This document shows positions 1 to 8,331 of a stretch of DNA of 41,116 nt, piece after piece. The notes beneath the pieces are model-generated. The model was not told where the DNA came from. It was given only the letters and a program-made list of their open reading frames with translations, and did no database searches. Source of the stretch: Acidiphilium sp. Its GTDB lineage: Bacteria > Pseudomonadota > Alphaproteobacteria > Acetobacterales > Acetobacteraceae. Numbering within the stretch: position 1 is the stretch's first letter; the number at the start of each line of letters is the position of its first letter. The stretch lies in contig DAIDMG010000009.1 in assembly GCA_027449105.1 (NCBI GenBank), forward strand, positions 1-41,116, read 5' to 3'. A program made the position numbers and the translations under genes.

Positions 1-840
1 ATACTTGTTGCCGCGCTTGCTGATCCCGACCAGCCGCGGTGGTCGGCCTCCTGTCGTGATCTGCCGCGGCACCAGACCAAGCCAGGCAGCAAGATCGCGG
101 CCCCGGCTGAACGTCTCACCGTTGCCGATCGCGGCAATCAGCGCGGTCGCGTTCATCACGCCGATCCCGGGAATGCTGATCAGCCGGCGTGCCGCTTCGT
201 CCTCGCGCGTGCGAGCGACAAATTCGTCCTCAAAAGCGGTGATCCGCCGATCCAGCTCACGCCATTCGGCCCGCATGTCGGCAATCAGCGCCCGCAGCCG
301 CGGCGTCAATGTCGCCGGTGGCTCGGCTTCATCGCCATCGAACATCTCGATCAGGGACCGCTCGAGCTTGCTCCGCCCCTGCGGCACCGTAACCCCGCGC
401 TCCAACAGGATCGCTCGCAGCTGGTTGATCAGCGCCGTCCGTTCACCGACCAGCCGGTCACGCGCCCGATGCAGGGTCTGCATGTCAAGCTGCTCCTCCG
501 TTTTCATGGACACGAAACGCATCGTCGGCCGTGTTGCCGCCTCCGCAATCGCCTCGGCATCGCGATCATCGTTCTTCTGCGCCTTCACATAAGGGCGCAC
601 GTATTCCGGCAACATCAGCCGGACGTCGTGTCCCTGCGCCGCGAGAAGTCGGGCAAGATGATGAGCGCCGCAGCACGCCTCCATCGCGATCACGCAAGGC
701 GGCAGGTCCTTCGTGAACGTCACCACGGTCTCCGGTCGCATCCGGCGCCGTTTGATCACCGCACCAGTCCCATCCAGTCCCGCAAGGCTGCAGCTGTTCT
801 TGCCCAGATCAATCCCTAAAACCGCAATCTCTGTCTTCAT
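1..840 (-). mobile_element. IS110/IS1111-type transposase, 3' part cut by window edge
   Basis: This is an open frame of 280 codons that starts at ATG 840 and runs off the left edge without a stop. The N-terminal RuvC-like DEDD domain is visible: GIDLGKN near residue 9, MEACCGAHH near 54, and KNDDRDAEAI near 90. The C-terminal Transposase_20 domain follows, with SIPGIG near 230 and LGLVPRQITTGGRPRL near 255. A ribosome binding site, GGGAGAAGG, lies just before the ATG. Only about 70 bases separate the start codon from the IS630 fragment at 913. That is short for an IS110-group leader, so a guide (bridge) RNA, if present, more likely lies beyond the left edge as in the IS1111 group. That last point is inference. 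Confidence 0.93.
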
Positions 841-912
841 TGCCCTTCTCCCTTTCTTCCGTTGGCCCCCGGCAGATTACTCTACAGGGGAAAGGGGCGG
901 GCCATTCCATAA

Positions 913-1488
913 AACTTCTCCAGCCTGAGCCAGGAGGCTTTGCCAGCAACGGCGCGGGACAAGCCGGTCGAAGTTTGGTTCCAGGATGAAGCCAGGGTCG
1001 GCCAGAAAGGCTCCATCGAATATGTCTGGGCGCCCATCGGCTCACGCCCGTCCATGCTGCGCGACAACCGTCACGATTCCGTTCACATATTCGGCGCGAT
1101 CTGCCCGGCACGCGGCGTGGGGGCTGCGATCATCATGCCCGCCGTCAATACCGAGGCGATGAACGAGCATCTGGCCGAAATCAGCACGCAGGTGAAACCC
1201 GGCGCGCATTGCCTCCTCGTCTGCGATGGCGCCGGATGGCACCAGAAAGGCGAGCGGCTGATTGTGCCAGACAACATCACAATGCTGCCCCTGCCGCCCT
1301 ACGCACCAGAACTCAACCCGATGGAAAATGTCTGGGACTATCTGCGCGGAAACAAGCTCAGCAGCCTGCTCTACGATACCTACGACGCGATGCTCCAAGC
1401 CTGCAAACAGGCGTGGCTCTTCCTCACCGCTGACCCAAACCGAATCACCTCAATCGGCACAAGAACATGGGCATGTGTCAAAGGTTAG
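913..1488 (+). pseudogene. IS630-family transposase, N-terminally truncated
   Basis: The frame opens directly after an in-frame stop at 910-912 and reads into typical IS630/Tc1-mariner transposase sequence. The catalytic triad can be seen: EVWFQDEARVG (first Asp), LLVCDGAGWH (second Asp) and APELNPMENVWDYLR (Glu). It ends in the family-like SIGTRTWACVKG. The N-terminal helix-turn-helix half is missing, and homology starts exactly where the IS110-type element ends. This fits insertion of that element into an older IS630 copy. The missing half may lie left of the window. The copy is unlikely to be active unless its N-terminus is supplied elsewhere. No terminal inverted repeat was identified. 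Confidence 0.85.
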
Positions 1489-1912
1489 GTCAGTTGGTAT
1501 AAAAACACCATTTATCTATTGTGTACACATTGTATGCTGGTACACGAAAAGGAAACGATCGTCATGCGTTGTGAAGAGACATCAGGGCGCGGATGCAAGC
1601 GGGACAGCCTGAAATCTGCCTGCCCTAGCAGGCCTTGGATTGCACATAATCCTTGTTAGTGCCGCAGGGTCATCAATGTCTTCCTGGCGTGATGGGTTAG
1701 GATACGACGCAGCATTCTGCATTATTCATATGTCCTGCGGCGTCGATGTACGGCGGCGTCAGCATCCGCCATAACGTTTGCGGTAGGTTCTCCTTTCGGC
1801 GTACGTACTTCTTTTATGTGAGATTGGCGGAGTGATGCCTGCGTCTGTTGCCAACTTCCGGGATCGGATCATTTGTGTGTCTTATCCTTTGCGCATATAA
1901 ATTGTAGAAAGG
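1489..1912. other. Intergenic stretch without a recognisable gene
   Basis: No frame here gives a recognisable protein. A small perfect hairpin (GCCTGC, loop CCTA, GCAGGC) lies at 1618-1633 but lacks a T-run. The right end of the IS630 copy should fall near 1490-1520, but its terminal repeat could not be fixed without the other end. Confidence 0.5.
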
Positions 1913-1966
1913 ATGGATGCGGTCGTGTATCTGACTGATGATGCTTTGATGGCCGCGACAGAATAA
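1913..1966 (+). CDS. Possible 17-codon leader peptide overlapping the next start
   Basis: A short frame starts at ATG 1913, preceded directly by AGAAAGG, and reads MDAVVYLTDDALMAATE. Its stop TAA shares one base with the ATG of the hydrolase gene (TAATG at 1964-1968). The downstream gene has no Shine-Dalgarno sequence of its own, so translational coupling is plausible. It could instead be the surviving 3' end of a gene disrupted by the neighbouring insertion sequences. No homology is recognised. Confidence 0.3.
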   Translation: MDAVVYLTDDALMAATE

Positions 1967-3033
1967 TGAGTGGACGAACTGCGGACGTGTTGATCCGGAC
2001 CGTGGGGCGGATCGGAAGGATCACGTTGAACCGACCGAATGTCCTCAATGCTTTAACCCGTGAAATGATAGCGTCTATCGGCGGGGTTCTCGCGGAGTGG
2101 GCGCACGACAAGAAAGTGATTGCTGTTCTGATGGACGGTGCCGGTGAGCGCGGGTTATGTGCTGGCGGAGATATCCGATGGCTCTACGAGGTGGCGCGCG
2201 CGAAGAGATTCGACGAGGCTGCCAGCTTTTTTGCCAATGAATACCGGATGAATGCTAAGATTGCCGCGTTCCCGAAGCCCCATATTGCGTTAATGGATGG
2301 CGTCATCATGGGGGGCGGTATTGGCATTTCTTCTCACGGCAGCCGTCGTATTGTCACGGACCGGGCTGTTCTATCTATGCCGGAGGTTTCCATTGGAATG
2401 ATTCCGGATGCCGGTGGGACATTCTTGCTAAGCCGTGCTCCAGACGAACTAGGAATACATGCGGCGTTGACGGCTATGCGGTTGTCGGCCGCCGACGCAA
2501 TCGTCCTAAGGTTGGCGGACAAGGTGATTTCGGCGGATTCTGTGCCAAGCCTTATCGAGGAGATTGAGCGAGCTGAGGATACCCGCGCCATCGACCAGGC
2601 GCTCGAGATTTCCGCGGTTGCTCCAGGAGGCAGCTGGCTTGAAGGTGCACGCAGCTGGATAGTTCGTTGCTACCGTGGCAACGATATGGAGGCGATCACA
2701 GCAGCACTGGATGCATCGCCAAATCCGGGTGCGCACGCAGCGTTACGGGCGATCCACGAGCAGTCTCCGACTGCTTTAAAGATTACCTTGCGGGCGCTTC
2801 GGGAAGCACAAAGTGAGCCCGTACTCCGATCATGTCTCTGCCGTGAATTTCGGCTCGCTATGCGGTGCCTACAGAGTCATGATTTCTTGGAAGGGGTGCG
2901 GGCAAAGATTATCGATAAGGATGATAATCCGGTGTGGCAACCAGCGAGCTTGGAGAAAGTAAGTGCGGCTATGGCAGATCGCTATTTTTCTCCCTTTGAC
3001 GATCCGCGCTTCGAACTTGTCTTTTTCGACTAG
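1966..3033 (+). CDS. 3-hydroxyisobutyryl-CoA hydrolase (enoyl-CoA hydratase/isomerase family)
   Basis: The 355-residue protein has the crotonase fold. The oxyanion-hole segment RGLCAGGDIRWLYE is near residue 62 and MGGGIGISSHG near 112. MPEVSIGMIPDAGGTF near 140 carries the Glu and Asp expected of HIBCH-type hydrolases. Length and the C-terminal extension (FREFRLAMRC followed by a SPFDDPRFELVFF-like end) fit this branch and not short enoyl-CoA hydratases. The expected reaction is release of CoA from 3-hydroxyisobutyryl-CoA in cytoplasmic valine breakdown. The usual neighbours of the valine pathway are absent, and the region just upstream was invaded by insertion sequences. The ATG at 1966 has no clear ribosome binding site (see the leader peptide). 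Confidence 0.88.
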   Translation: MSGRTADVLIRTVGRIGRITLNRPNVLNALTREMIASIGGVLAEWAHDKKVIAVLMDGAGERGLCAGGDIRWLYEVARAKRFDEAASFFANEYRMNAKIAAFPKPHIALMDGVIMGGGIGISSHGSRRIVTDRAVLSMPEVSIGMIPDAGGTFLLSRAPDELGIHAALTAMRLSAADAIVLRLADKVISADSVPSLIEEIERAEDTRAIDQALEISAVAPGGSWLEGARSWIVRCYRGNDMEAITAALDASPNPGAHAALRAIHEQSPTALKITLRALREAQSEPVLRSCLCREFRLAMRCLQSHDFLEGVRAKIIDKDDNPVWQPASLEKVSAAMADRYFSPFDDPRFELVFFD

Positions 3034-3404
3034 AGCACGATCCAGCGCACCGTCGTTAGAAATTGCGAGATCTCCCAACTATGCGGACCCTTTGGCTTCT
3101 TAGCACTATGATGAAGGCGGCTATTGCCCACTCTTGGCAATTGGCGTCCGACTGTCGGATACAAATGTTATCCTTTTTTCGAACAGGTCTAAATCTAATG
3201 GCGCAAAGGATCGGCCATCTATCAGACGAGCAACGCCGAACGACCCATTGCCAACGGGACTCTTGCTTCGCGCTGCACTTGCATTCCAGATACGACTGGT
3301 GCCGTTCGGGCCAGCAGATTGGAAGCGCGGCATGTGCTCATTCGGACCGCTCGGTGGCCTCTTGCGCAATCGGGCGCTTGCCGGTAATTGCGACACCAAT
3401 TCCC
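3034..3404. other. Gene-free stretch upstream of tRNA-Val
   Basis: There is no credible protein frame; the long plus-strand frame through here also reads across the tRNA and is spurious. A weak hairpin (GGATA at 3157-3161 with TATCC at 3169-3173) is followed by TTTTTT and could end the hydrolase transcript. The five-pair stem makes this uncertain. Confidence 0.4.
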
Positions 3405-3479
3405 GGGCGCGTAGCTCAGCGGGAGAGCACTGCCTTGACATGGCAGGGGTCACAGGTTCAATCCCTGTCGCGCCCACCA
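3405..3479 (+). tRNA. tRNA-Val (anticodon GAC)
   Basis: A full cloverleaf can be drawn. The acceptor arm GGGCGCG pairs with CGCGCCC, the D-arm is GTAGCTCAGCGGGAGAGC, and the anticodon stem CTGCC/GGCAG holds the loop TTGACAT with anticodon GAC. The T-arm carries GGTTCAATCC. Discriminator A is followed by an encoded CCA at 3477-3479. GAC reads the valine codons GUC and GUU. No integrase gene or duplicated 3' end is seen nearby. Confidence 0.96.
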
Positions 3480-4065
3480 CTCAACCCCGGCTTTGGCCTG
3501 ACCTCAATAAATGAGCAATCGCATGGCCATCTGAGGGAACGGCACTTCCGTCAATTCGCATTGGTGGCGCGTCGTCTTATCGAAGGGCAAAAAAACGGTC
3601 GCCTTGGTCTCACTGATCTACTTCAGGCGGTTTCGTGTACCCGGCGATGGTGGGGAGTGATTTTGGCGCAGCGCCCCGCTACCGCCACATCTGAAAAAGA
3701 CCGGGTTGACGCAGAAAAACCAATTCGCAGAATCGTTTGGCTTGGGGTACGCACCATGCGCGATGCCATGATGGTTTGTACGCGTACGGGCCAAAACGCA
3801 TGTGCGGTTCGACGCTTTTTCTTAGGGTGAAGCTGATGCTGGCGAGGTGTCCGGATTAAAGGTGACGACGTGGAAGCTCCACCGCCTATGCAGCGCGATA
3901 GGGCCAGACGAGATGGGAGGATTGTGGCGCCATGTACACGTCAGGCGTTCGCCGCTGAACGTCAATGCGTCGTCCGCGGCGATTCTCAAACGCTTCGGTT
4001 TGCACGAACGCTGGCAACAGTGTTGTTTAGGTTTTGAAACAGGATTTGGTCCAGGAGGCATTCGA
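3480..4065. other. Gene-poor stretch with a possible coding remnant on the minus strand
   Basis: No intact gene is recognised between the tRNA and the end of the AhpD-like gene. On the minus strand a frame from about 4065 down to a stop near 3822 reads protein-like sequence, including DALTFSGERLTCTWRH and WSFHVVTFNPDTS. It has no start of its own and simply continues antisense through the AhpD-like gene. It could be the 3' remnant of a decayed mobile-element gene; I cannot name the family. Confidence 0.35.
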
Positions 4066-4413
4066 TCAGTTTTTGCTGCTGGTCTGGTCGAAGGCTTCCA
4101 GCGCTTCAGCAGCGTACATTGCCGATGGCCCAGCGCCCATGTAGACCGCCATGCCAAGAGTTTCGGCGATCTCGGCACGAGTGGCACCAGCACGGGCGGC
4201 GTCGCGAGCGTGATAGGCGATGCACGGTGTACAGCGAGTGGCAACTGCTATTGCGAGAGCGATCAGTTCTTTGGTTTTGTAGTCTAGGGCAGTGCCGCCG
4301 TGGGCAGCTTTAGCGATACCGCTAAAGGCTTTCATAACGTCGGGTGCCGCTTCCCGCATGTCCCGGACGCCCTTATCCATCGCGTCAATAAGCGTTATCC
4401 AATTTTCAATCAT
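4066..4413 (-). CDS. AhpD-like / carboxymuconolactone decarboxylase family protein
   Basis: The 115-residue all-helical protein carries the family redox motif: a Glu in KTKELIALAIAV followed by RCTPCIAYH (Cys61, Cys64, His68). Members with this CxxC-H motif include thiol peroxidase partners of the AhpD type and uncharacterised stress proteins, while true decarboxylases usually lack it. A thiol-based peroxidase or disulfide role is therefore the better guess. The start ATG 4413 is preceded by AAGGG at a good distance. It is third in an apparent operon after the cytochrome-porin and the cytochrome c (48-base gap), suggesting protection from peroxide made during electron transfer. That link is inference. 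Confidence 0.85.
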   Translation of the reverse strand: MIENWITLIDAMDKGVRDMREAAPDVMKAFSGIAKAAHGGTALDYKTKELIALAIAVATRCTPCIAYHARDAARAGATRAEIAETLGMAVYMGAGPSAMYAAEALEAFDQTSSKN

Positions 4414-4461
4414 GATAGCTGACCCTTCATTTTGAAGTTGTCGTCCTATCGCAATGTTAAG

Positions 4462-4848
4462 TCATCCTCCTTTTCTTCTCAGGGACGCCAAATATGCAAT
4501 GATATCGGCGCGTTTTATAGCGTTTCTCATCCCCATGAAGGGCATCTTGGTTCCAGGAACGTCCATTTGCGGACTCAAAAGGAACTTCTTAAGGGCTGCA
4601 GAAGTCCAGGTAATATGAGCGGCCTTTAAAGCTGGAGAGAAGGCATAACCTGGTATGTTAGCGGCTTTTTCTCCGTAAACCCTTGAAAGGTTCGGACCAA
4701 TGTCATCCTGACCAGGTACAACACTATGGCAGGCGGAACATTGCGCTGCAAAAATTGCCTTTCCGTCATTAGCATTAGGCGACACGTCCGACGCGCTGGC
4801 CGCGGACATGGTGATTGCTGTGGCAATACAAAGAATTATCGCTTTCAT
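4462..4848 (-). CDS. Soluble class I cytochrome c, periplasmic
   Basis: The protein has 128 residues from ATG 4848. This start is chosen because the signal peptide begins there and GGGA lies just upstream; an in-frame ATG 14 codons earlier would spoil the signal peptide. The hydrophobic leader ends at about ASA-S (residue 20). Haem attaches through QCSACH (Cys37, Cys40, His41), and the axial methionine is probably Met102 in GTKMPFMG. The size and the KMPF context match mitochondrial-type cytochrome c/c2 monohaem carriers. It lies 42 bases after the beta-barrel cytochrome gene on the same strand, so it is a natural periplasmic acceptor or donor for it. That partnership is inferred from position. 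Confidence 0.92.
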   Translation of the reverse strand: MKAIILCIATAITMSAASASDVSPNANDGKAIFAAQCSACHSVVPGQDDIGPNLSRVYGEKAANIPGYAFSPALKAAHITWTSAALKKFLLSPQMDVPGTKMPFMGMRNAIKRADIIAYLASLRRKGG

Positions 4849-4890
4849 CTCCAATTCCCTTTTTCGCACGTGGAATAACGAAGATTCCAT

Positions 4891-6276
4891 CTAAAACGCC
4901 ACCCAGATTCCAGCGAACAGCGTGTCATTGGCCCCAGCGCTACGACCGAAGCCGTCGTAATTGTGGGCCAATCCATTGAACGTGGGATAAAACGTGTCGA
5001 CCACAAATAACTTGGCGTTCAACCATGGCAGCCACTTGGGCCCGCCATTATTGAAGGGGTAGTAGTCAAGTTCTGTTGACCAGCTATTCGTGTCTGGTTT
5101 GCCGTTTGCGCTGCCACCAATTGGGGATGCTGCATACAGCAGCGGATCAGCGTTGCCGTAAACTGTACGAAAAGACTCGATAATACCGTATTTTTGAAAC
5201 AGGAGTTCAGATACAGTCACCGTTAGTAGGTCTAGTGTATCGGAAGGATTCGCGGTAATCCCGAGCGGATAGCTTGCCCTCCAATCCTGGGATTCGTGAA
5301 CGAAATTTGCTTGGATCGAAAGTGCCTGCTTCGCTGTGATGTACTGGAATTGTGAGTCTGCGGCGACGTCGAGGATTCGATCCGTGGGTCCGTTAAGCAT
5401 GCCCGATGGGTAGGGGCGGTCAAATAATGCGTATGATCCGACCTCGAACGAGTTGTTTACCCAAGTGTGCTGGAATGCAAGCCTCACATATGGAATCACT
5501 CCGTCAACGCGGGGCGCTGGCCCAGCTCCGAGTGCGTAGCTGAGGTGGTTAGGAAGTGACTTGTAAAGGTCGGCTTCGGTGTAAAGCATATCGGCTGGCG
5601 TGATGTTCAAGGCGCCGTACGCACCGAGGCCGTAGACTTCGCCGCCTAAGGCATCGATCTGATCATCAGCGATGGGTCCGGGTGCCACATTTGAGTGGAT
5701 ATACGGGAAGCCCCAAGAAGGTACTGTGTTCCATAGATCCGTTATCGTCGGGGCATTGTTGAACGTAAGGCCAAAAAACAACGGTTTCCCGAACAGCGTA
5801 GCGGGGCGGGCAAGCCGGATATCCGCACCATCCCAGTGAACACTCTTTGATACTCCGGAATACGTTCCCTGGATGAATGCGCCCAGCCCAAGTTGTGTAT
5901 CAAGAGCACCGCCATAGAATACGCTGGTTTGCTGCGGCACCACAACGTCGTTGGATTTGAAGCCAGGATGTAGTCCTCCCGGTATTTTGTCGTGCAGCTG
6001 GGTAAAACCTATTTGAGAAGCGACGGCAAAGTTTTTCCATGTCGGAAAAGTTCCGCCGGCAATATATCCCTCAAGTTTGAACTCACGGCCGTACGGAGTG
6101 AGCTGAGGAAAACCAATATGGCACGCTGAACAGGGTTCTCCAGTTTGGGCCGCGAAGGCTGGGATGGCATGCGCTACGTCGGGGGAACCAATCAGAACAA
6201 GAGAGCTTAAAGCAGCAAGCAGGACACCAGTACTTGCGGCTGTTGGTCCGGTTGCACGGAAGCGATAAGGCGCCAT
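4891..6276 (-). CDS. Outer-membrane cytochrome-porin fusion, Cyc2-like
   Basis: The 461-residue protein begins at ATG 6276, chosen over an in-frame upstream start because a signal peptide (cleavage near DVAHA-IPAF, residue 37) and a GAGG ribosome binding site match it. A single haem motif EPCSACH (Cys49, Cys52, His53) comes right after the signal peptide, followed by FPQLTPYGREFKLEGY. The remaining ~400 residues are rich in alternating aromatic/polar strands and end in GIWVAF, with a terminal Phe as in outer-membrane barrels. One haem plugged into a barrel is the architecture of Cyc2 iron oxidases, but related porin-cytochromes of unknown substrate share it. It heads an operon with cytochrome c and an AhpD-like protein behind a perfect FNR-type box. 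Confidence 0.8.
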   Translation of the reverse strand: MAPYRFRATGPTAASTGVLLAALSSLVLIGSPDVAHAIPAFAAQTGEPCSACHIGFPQLTPYGREFKLEGYIAGGTFPTWKNFAVASQIGFTQLHDKIPGGLHPGFKSNDVVVPQQTSVFYGGALDTQLGLGAFIQGTYSGVSKSVHWDGADIRLARPATLFGKPLFFGLTFNNAPTITDLWNTVPSWGFPYIHSNVAPGPIADDQIDALGGEVYGLGAYGALNITPADMLYTEADLYKSLPNHLSYALGAGPAPRVDGVIPYVRLAFQHTWVNNSFEVGSYALFDRPYPSGMLNGPTDRILDVAADSQFQYITAKQALSIQANFVHESQDWRASYPLGITANPSDTLDLLTVTVSELLFQKYGIIESFRTVYGNADPLLYAASPIGGSANGKPDTNSWSTELDYYPFNNGGPKWLPWLNAKLFVVDTFYPTFNGLAHNYDGFGRSAGANDTLFAGIWVAF

Positions 6277-6323
6277 GGCACACACCTCAGTGATGAGACG
6301 ATAATATATTGCATAACGTACGC

Positions 6324-6329
6324 AGTATA
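6324..6329 (-). promoter_or_regulatory. -10 element of the cytochrome-porin operon
   Basis: Read on the minus strand this is TATACT, a near-consensus -10 hexamer. It lies 20 bases downstream of the FNR-type palindrome. This puts transcription start near 6317 and the palindrome centre near -40, the activating position of Crp/Fnr proteins. The leader before the ATG at 6276 would be about 40 bases. Confidence 0.6.
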
Positions 6330-6349
6330 CTACCGGCGGCGTCGTGCCG

Positions 6350-6363
6350 TTGATATAGATCAA
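6350..6363 (-). promoter_or_regulatory. FNR/FixK-type operator, perfect palindrome
   Basis: The minus strand reads TTGAT-CTAT-ATCAA, an exact match to the FNR/FixK/Dnr consensus TTGAT-N4-ATCAA. It is 74 bases upstream of the cytochrome-porin start and correctly spaced from TATACT. A regulator with the matching recognition residues is encoded at 9946-10677. Confidence 0.8.
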
Positions 6364-6638
6364 GCTCGTCAGAGGATCACGGAAATGTGAGTTTTGGTGC
6401 CGGTTCAGGTCGGCCACCGTTCAGTATCGCGATGACAGGAGACGATCCGAATAGCCAGGACGTTGGGCACTGCGTTTCGGAAGGCGGAGAACTCTATTGG
6501 GAATCGAGGCGGATTTATGCGGAAGCGATCATTGCGCCGAGCGGAGGGAAAGCGATATTGGTGCACCCTGTTTGATAACCTAACGCGGCTGTACTCCATG
6601 ATAAATTGCAGGATGTTGGAGGGCGTTATCCGGAGTAA

Positions 6639-6869
6639 AAGGTCCGCTCCACATCGAGCGATGCGCTCAAGGCTTTTTTCGGATCGGGATGCGTGAATTT
6701 TGAAGGACTGGCTGGGTGGCCCGGTCGCGTTTCCCGCGAGGAGACTGTAGGCCGTGTCGTGCGGCAGTATGGGAACAGCCTGGCGCTGGCGTCGGCAGCG
6801 GTACGTCTAGGCATAAACTGCTTGTATGGCATTACTGTTGACACTGTAACTATAGTACGGCGGCAATAG
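6639..6869 (+). pseudogene. Possible coding remnant, unidentified
   Basis: An open frame of 76 codons begins after a TAA at 6636-6638 and ends at TAG 6867-6869. It has no ATG; the first possible start is GTG 6693. The translation is protein-like in part, for example REETVGRVVRQYGNSLALAS, but no family is recognised. There is no ribosome binding site. It may be a decayed gene fragment or chance. Confidence 0.2.
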
Positions 6870-7205
6870 CCGTTGATACAACGCATTTTCATCTCTGGGT
6901 GTCCGGCAGATGGAGGGGCGTTTGGGTACCTATGTTATGCTATATTTCGTATTTGTTGGCGCTTTTGCCGGATTGAACCTTTCCAAAATTTATCTGCTTC
7001 TCTTCACATGGACCAATTCCAGGTTCAAATCTACGTTTGAAGGGGTAACAGGGCAATTTGCGCAGGAGCTTTGGCAACTCGCCGGAGTTACATTCTGACT
7101 GCCTTTTCATTACGCTTTGGCCTTTGTAGGCAGGCCTGATTACTGCTGCTCAGATGCTTCCGTGGCCCACGGTTTACCAAGAGTATCCCAACAAAAGCGC
7201 CGGAT

Positions 7206-7236
7206 AAAAAAAGGGAGGCGTTCTTGCGAACGCCTC
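7206..7236 (-). terminator. Strong rho-independent terminator for a minus-strand transcript
   Basis: Nine-base arms GAGGCGTTC (7215-7223) and GAACGCCTC (7228-7236) enclose TTGC. The adjoining plus-strand A-tract at 7206-7212 gives seven T residues right after the stem on the minus strand. No gene on the minus strand immediately upstream is recognisable, so the transcript it ends is unknown. Confidence 0.8.
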
Positions 7237-8331
7237 TGTCTAGTTTTGGTGTGTGCTTGGTAAGGTTCGCATCGTAAATCATGTTACAACGCGTCGCGTC
7301 AAATCAATCTAACGTGATGCGCTTTTTGCGCGCTAGAGCCGAATCGCCTGACCTGCGTTGGGTGTGGGAGAGCGTAGCTCGATTATCGGTTCGTCCCAAA
7401 TCGGATAATGCCGCTATCACGCGGAGTGGTAAAGTAAACCAGTATACTGGCGTGGAGTGCGATGAGAGCTTACGAAGTTGCGAGATCTGGTGTCTGCTAT
7501 TGTAGTAGAAGCCTTGGTCCGCTGTTTGGTACAAGAGCGTGGGCATGGACGACGACTGGCGGTACGGCAGACTGTGGCTACTTCCAATTAAAAAGCGGGT
7601 CGGATGTTGCCTCTCTTCAATAGCAGCCCGGCAACGATAAGGAAATTGTGATGGACGACCAATATCTGGTCGTTCAACATGAATACCGCCAGGATGAAAC
7701 GTGTTGAAAAACTACGTGTCTTTTGTATGCGGAACGCATGCCACGGACTAGAGGTTGGTGATGGGATTCCGTAAGCTGCGTCGACTTTAACTTTTGGGCA
7801 GGACATTCTACCGTTTGTAAGATCAGCAGGGCATTCGTTATCGTTGAGTGGGCGAATTCACCGGACTTTGATCCCGATTGCACTTGTCGTGCATTAGAGT
7901 GTTGGGCCCGACTCCACCGGTGAGGGGTTGTAAATGCCGATGTGAGGTATGAAAACGCGGGGAGGCAGGTCATCCATAGGCTGTGTTCCAAGCCTTCGGC
8001 TGATATTGCTCAATCATCTATGGGCTTGGTGCCCAAGGCCAACGATACGGAGCATCTTGTACAAGCGTCCGCTGCGCCAGCTGCAAGTGGATCCTACTCA
8101 ATGGCGATACGATTGATTTGGTGTGGACAACTAATTGCAGTAATTTTGGCAGGTTCCGCAGAAAGAACCCAGCTGATGAATCCTTCTCAACGTTACGACT
8201 TGTCTTCAACCGTTGCCGCATTGCGTCAGGTGGCTGGAAGAACCTTGGGATCTGTGAAAACGCTTCACAAAACCCTGAAATGGCAGAAATTCGTGATTCG
8301 ATTTGCAAGAAGGATTGGTCTGATCAGCAGG

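Noticed and set aside
5-592. 195-codon plus-strand frame
   Set aside because: It is antisense to the IS110-type transposase, whose DEDD and Transposase_20 motifs are clear on the minus strand.
3063-3830. 255-codon plus-strand frame
   Set aside because: It reads straight through the tRNA-Val gene and shows no family or ribosome binding site.
3847-4287. 146-codon plus-strand frame
   Set aside because: Its second half is antisense to the AhpD-like gene and the translation matches nothing.
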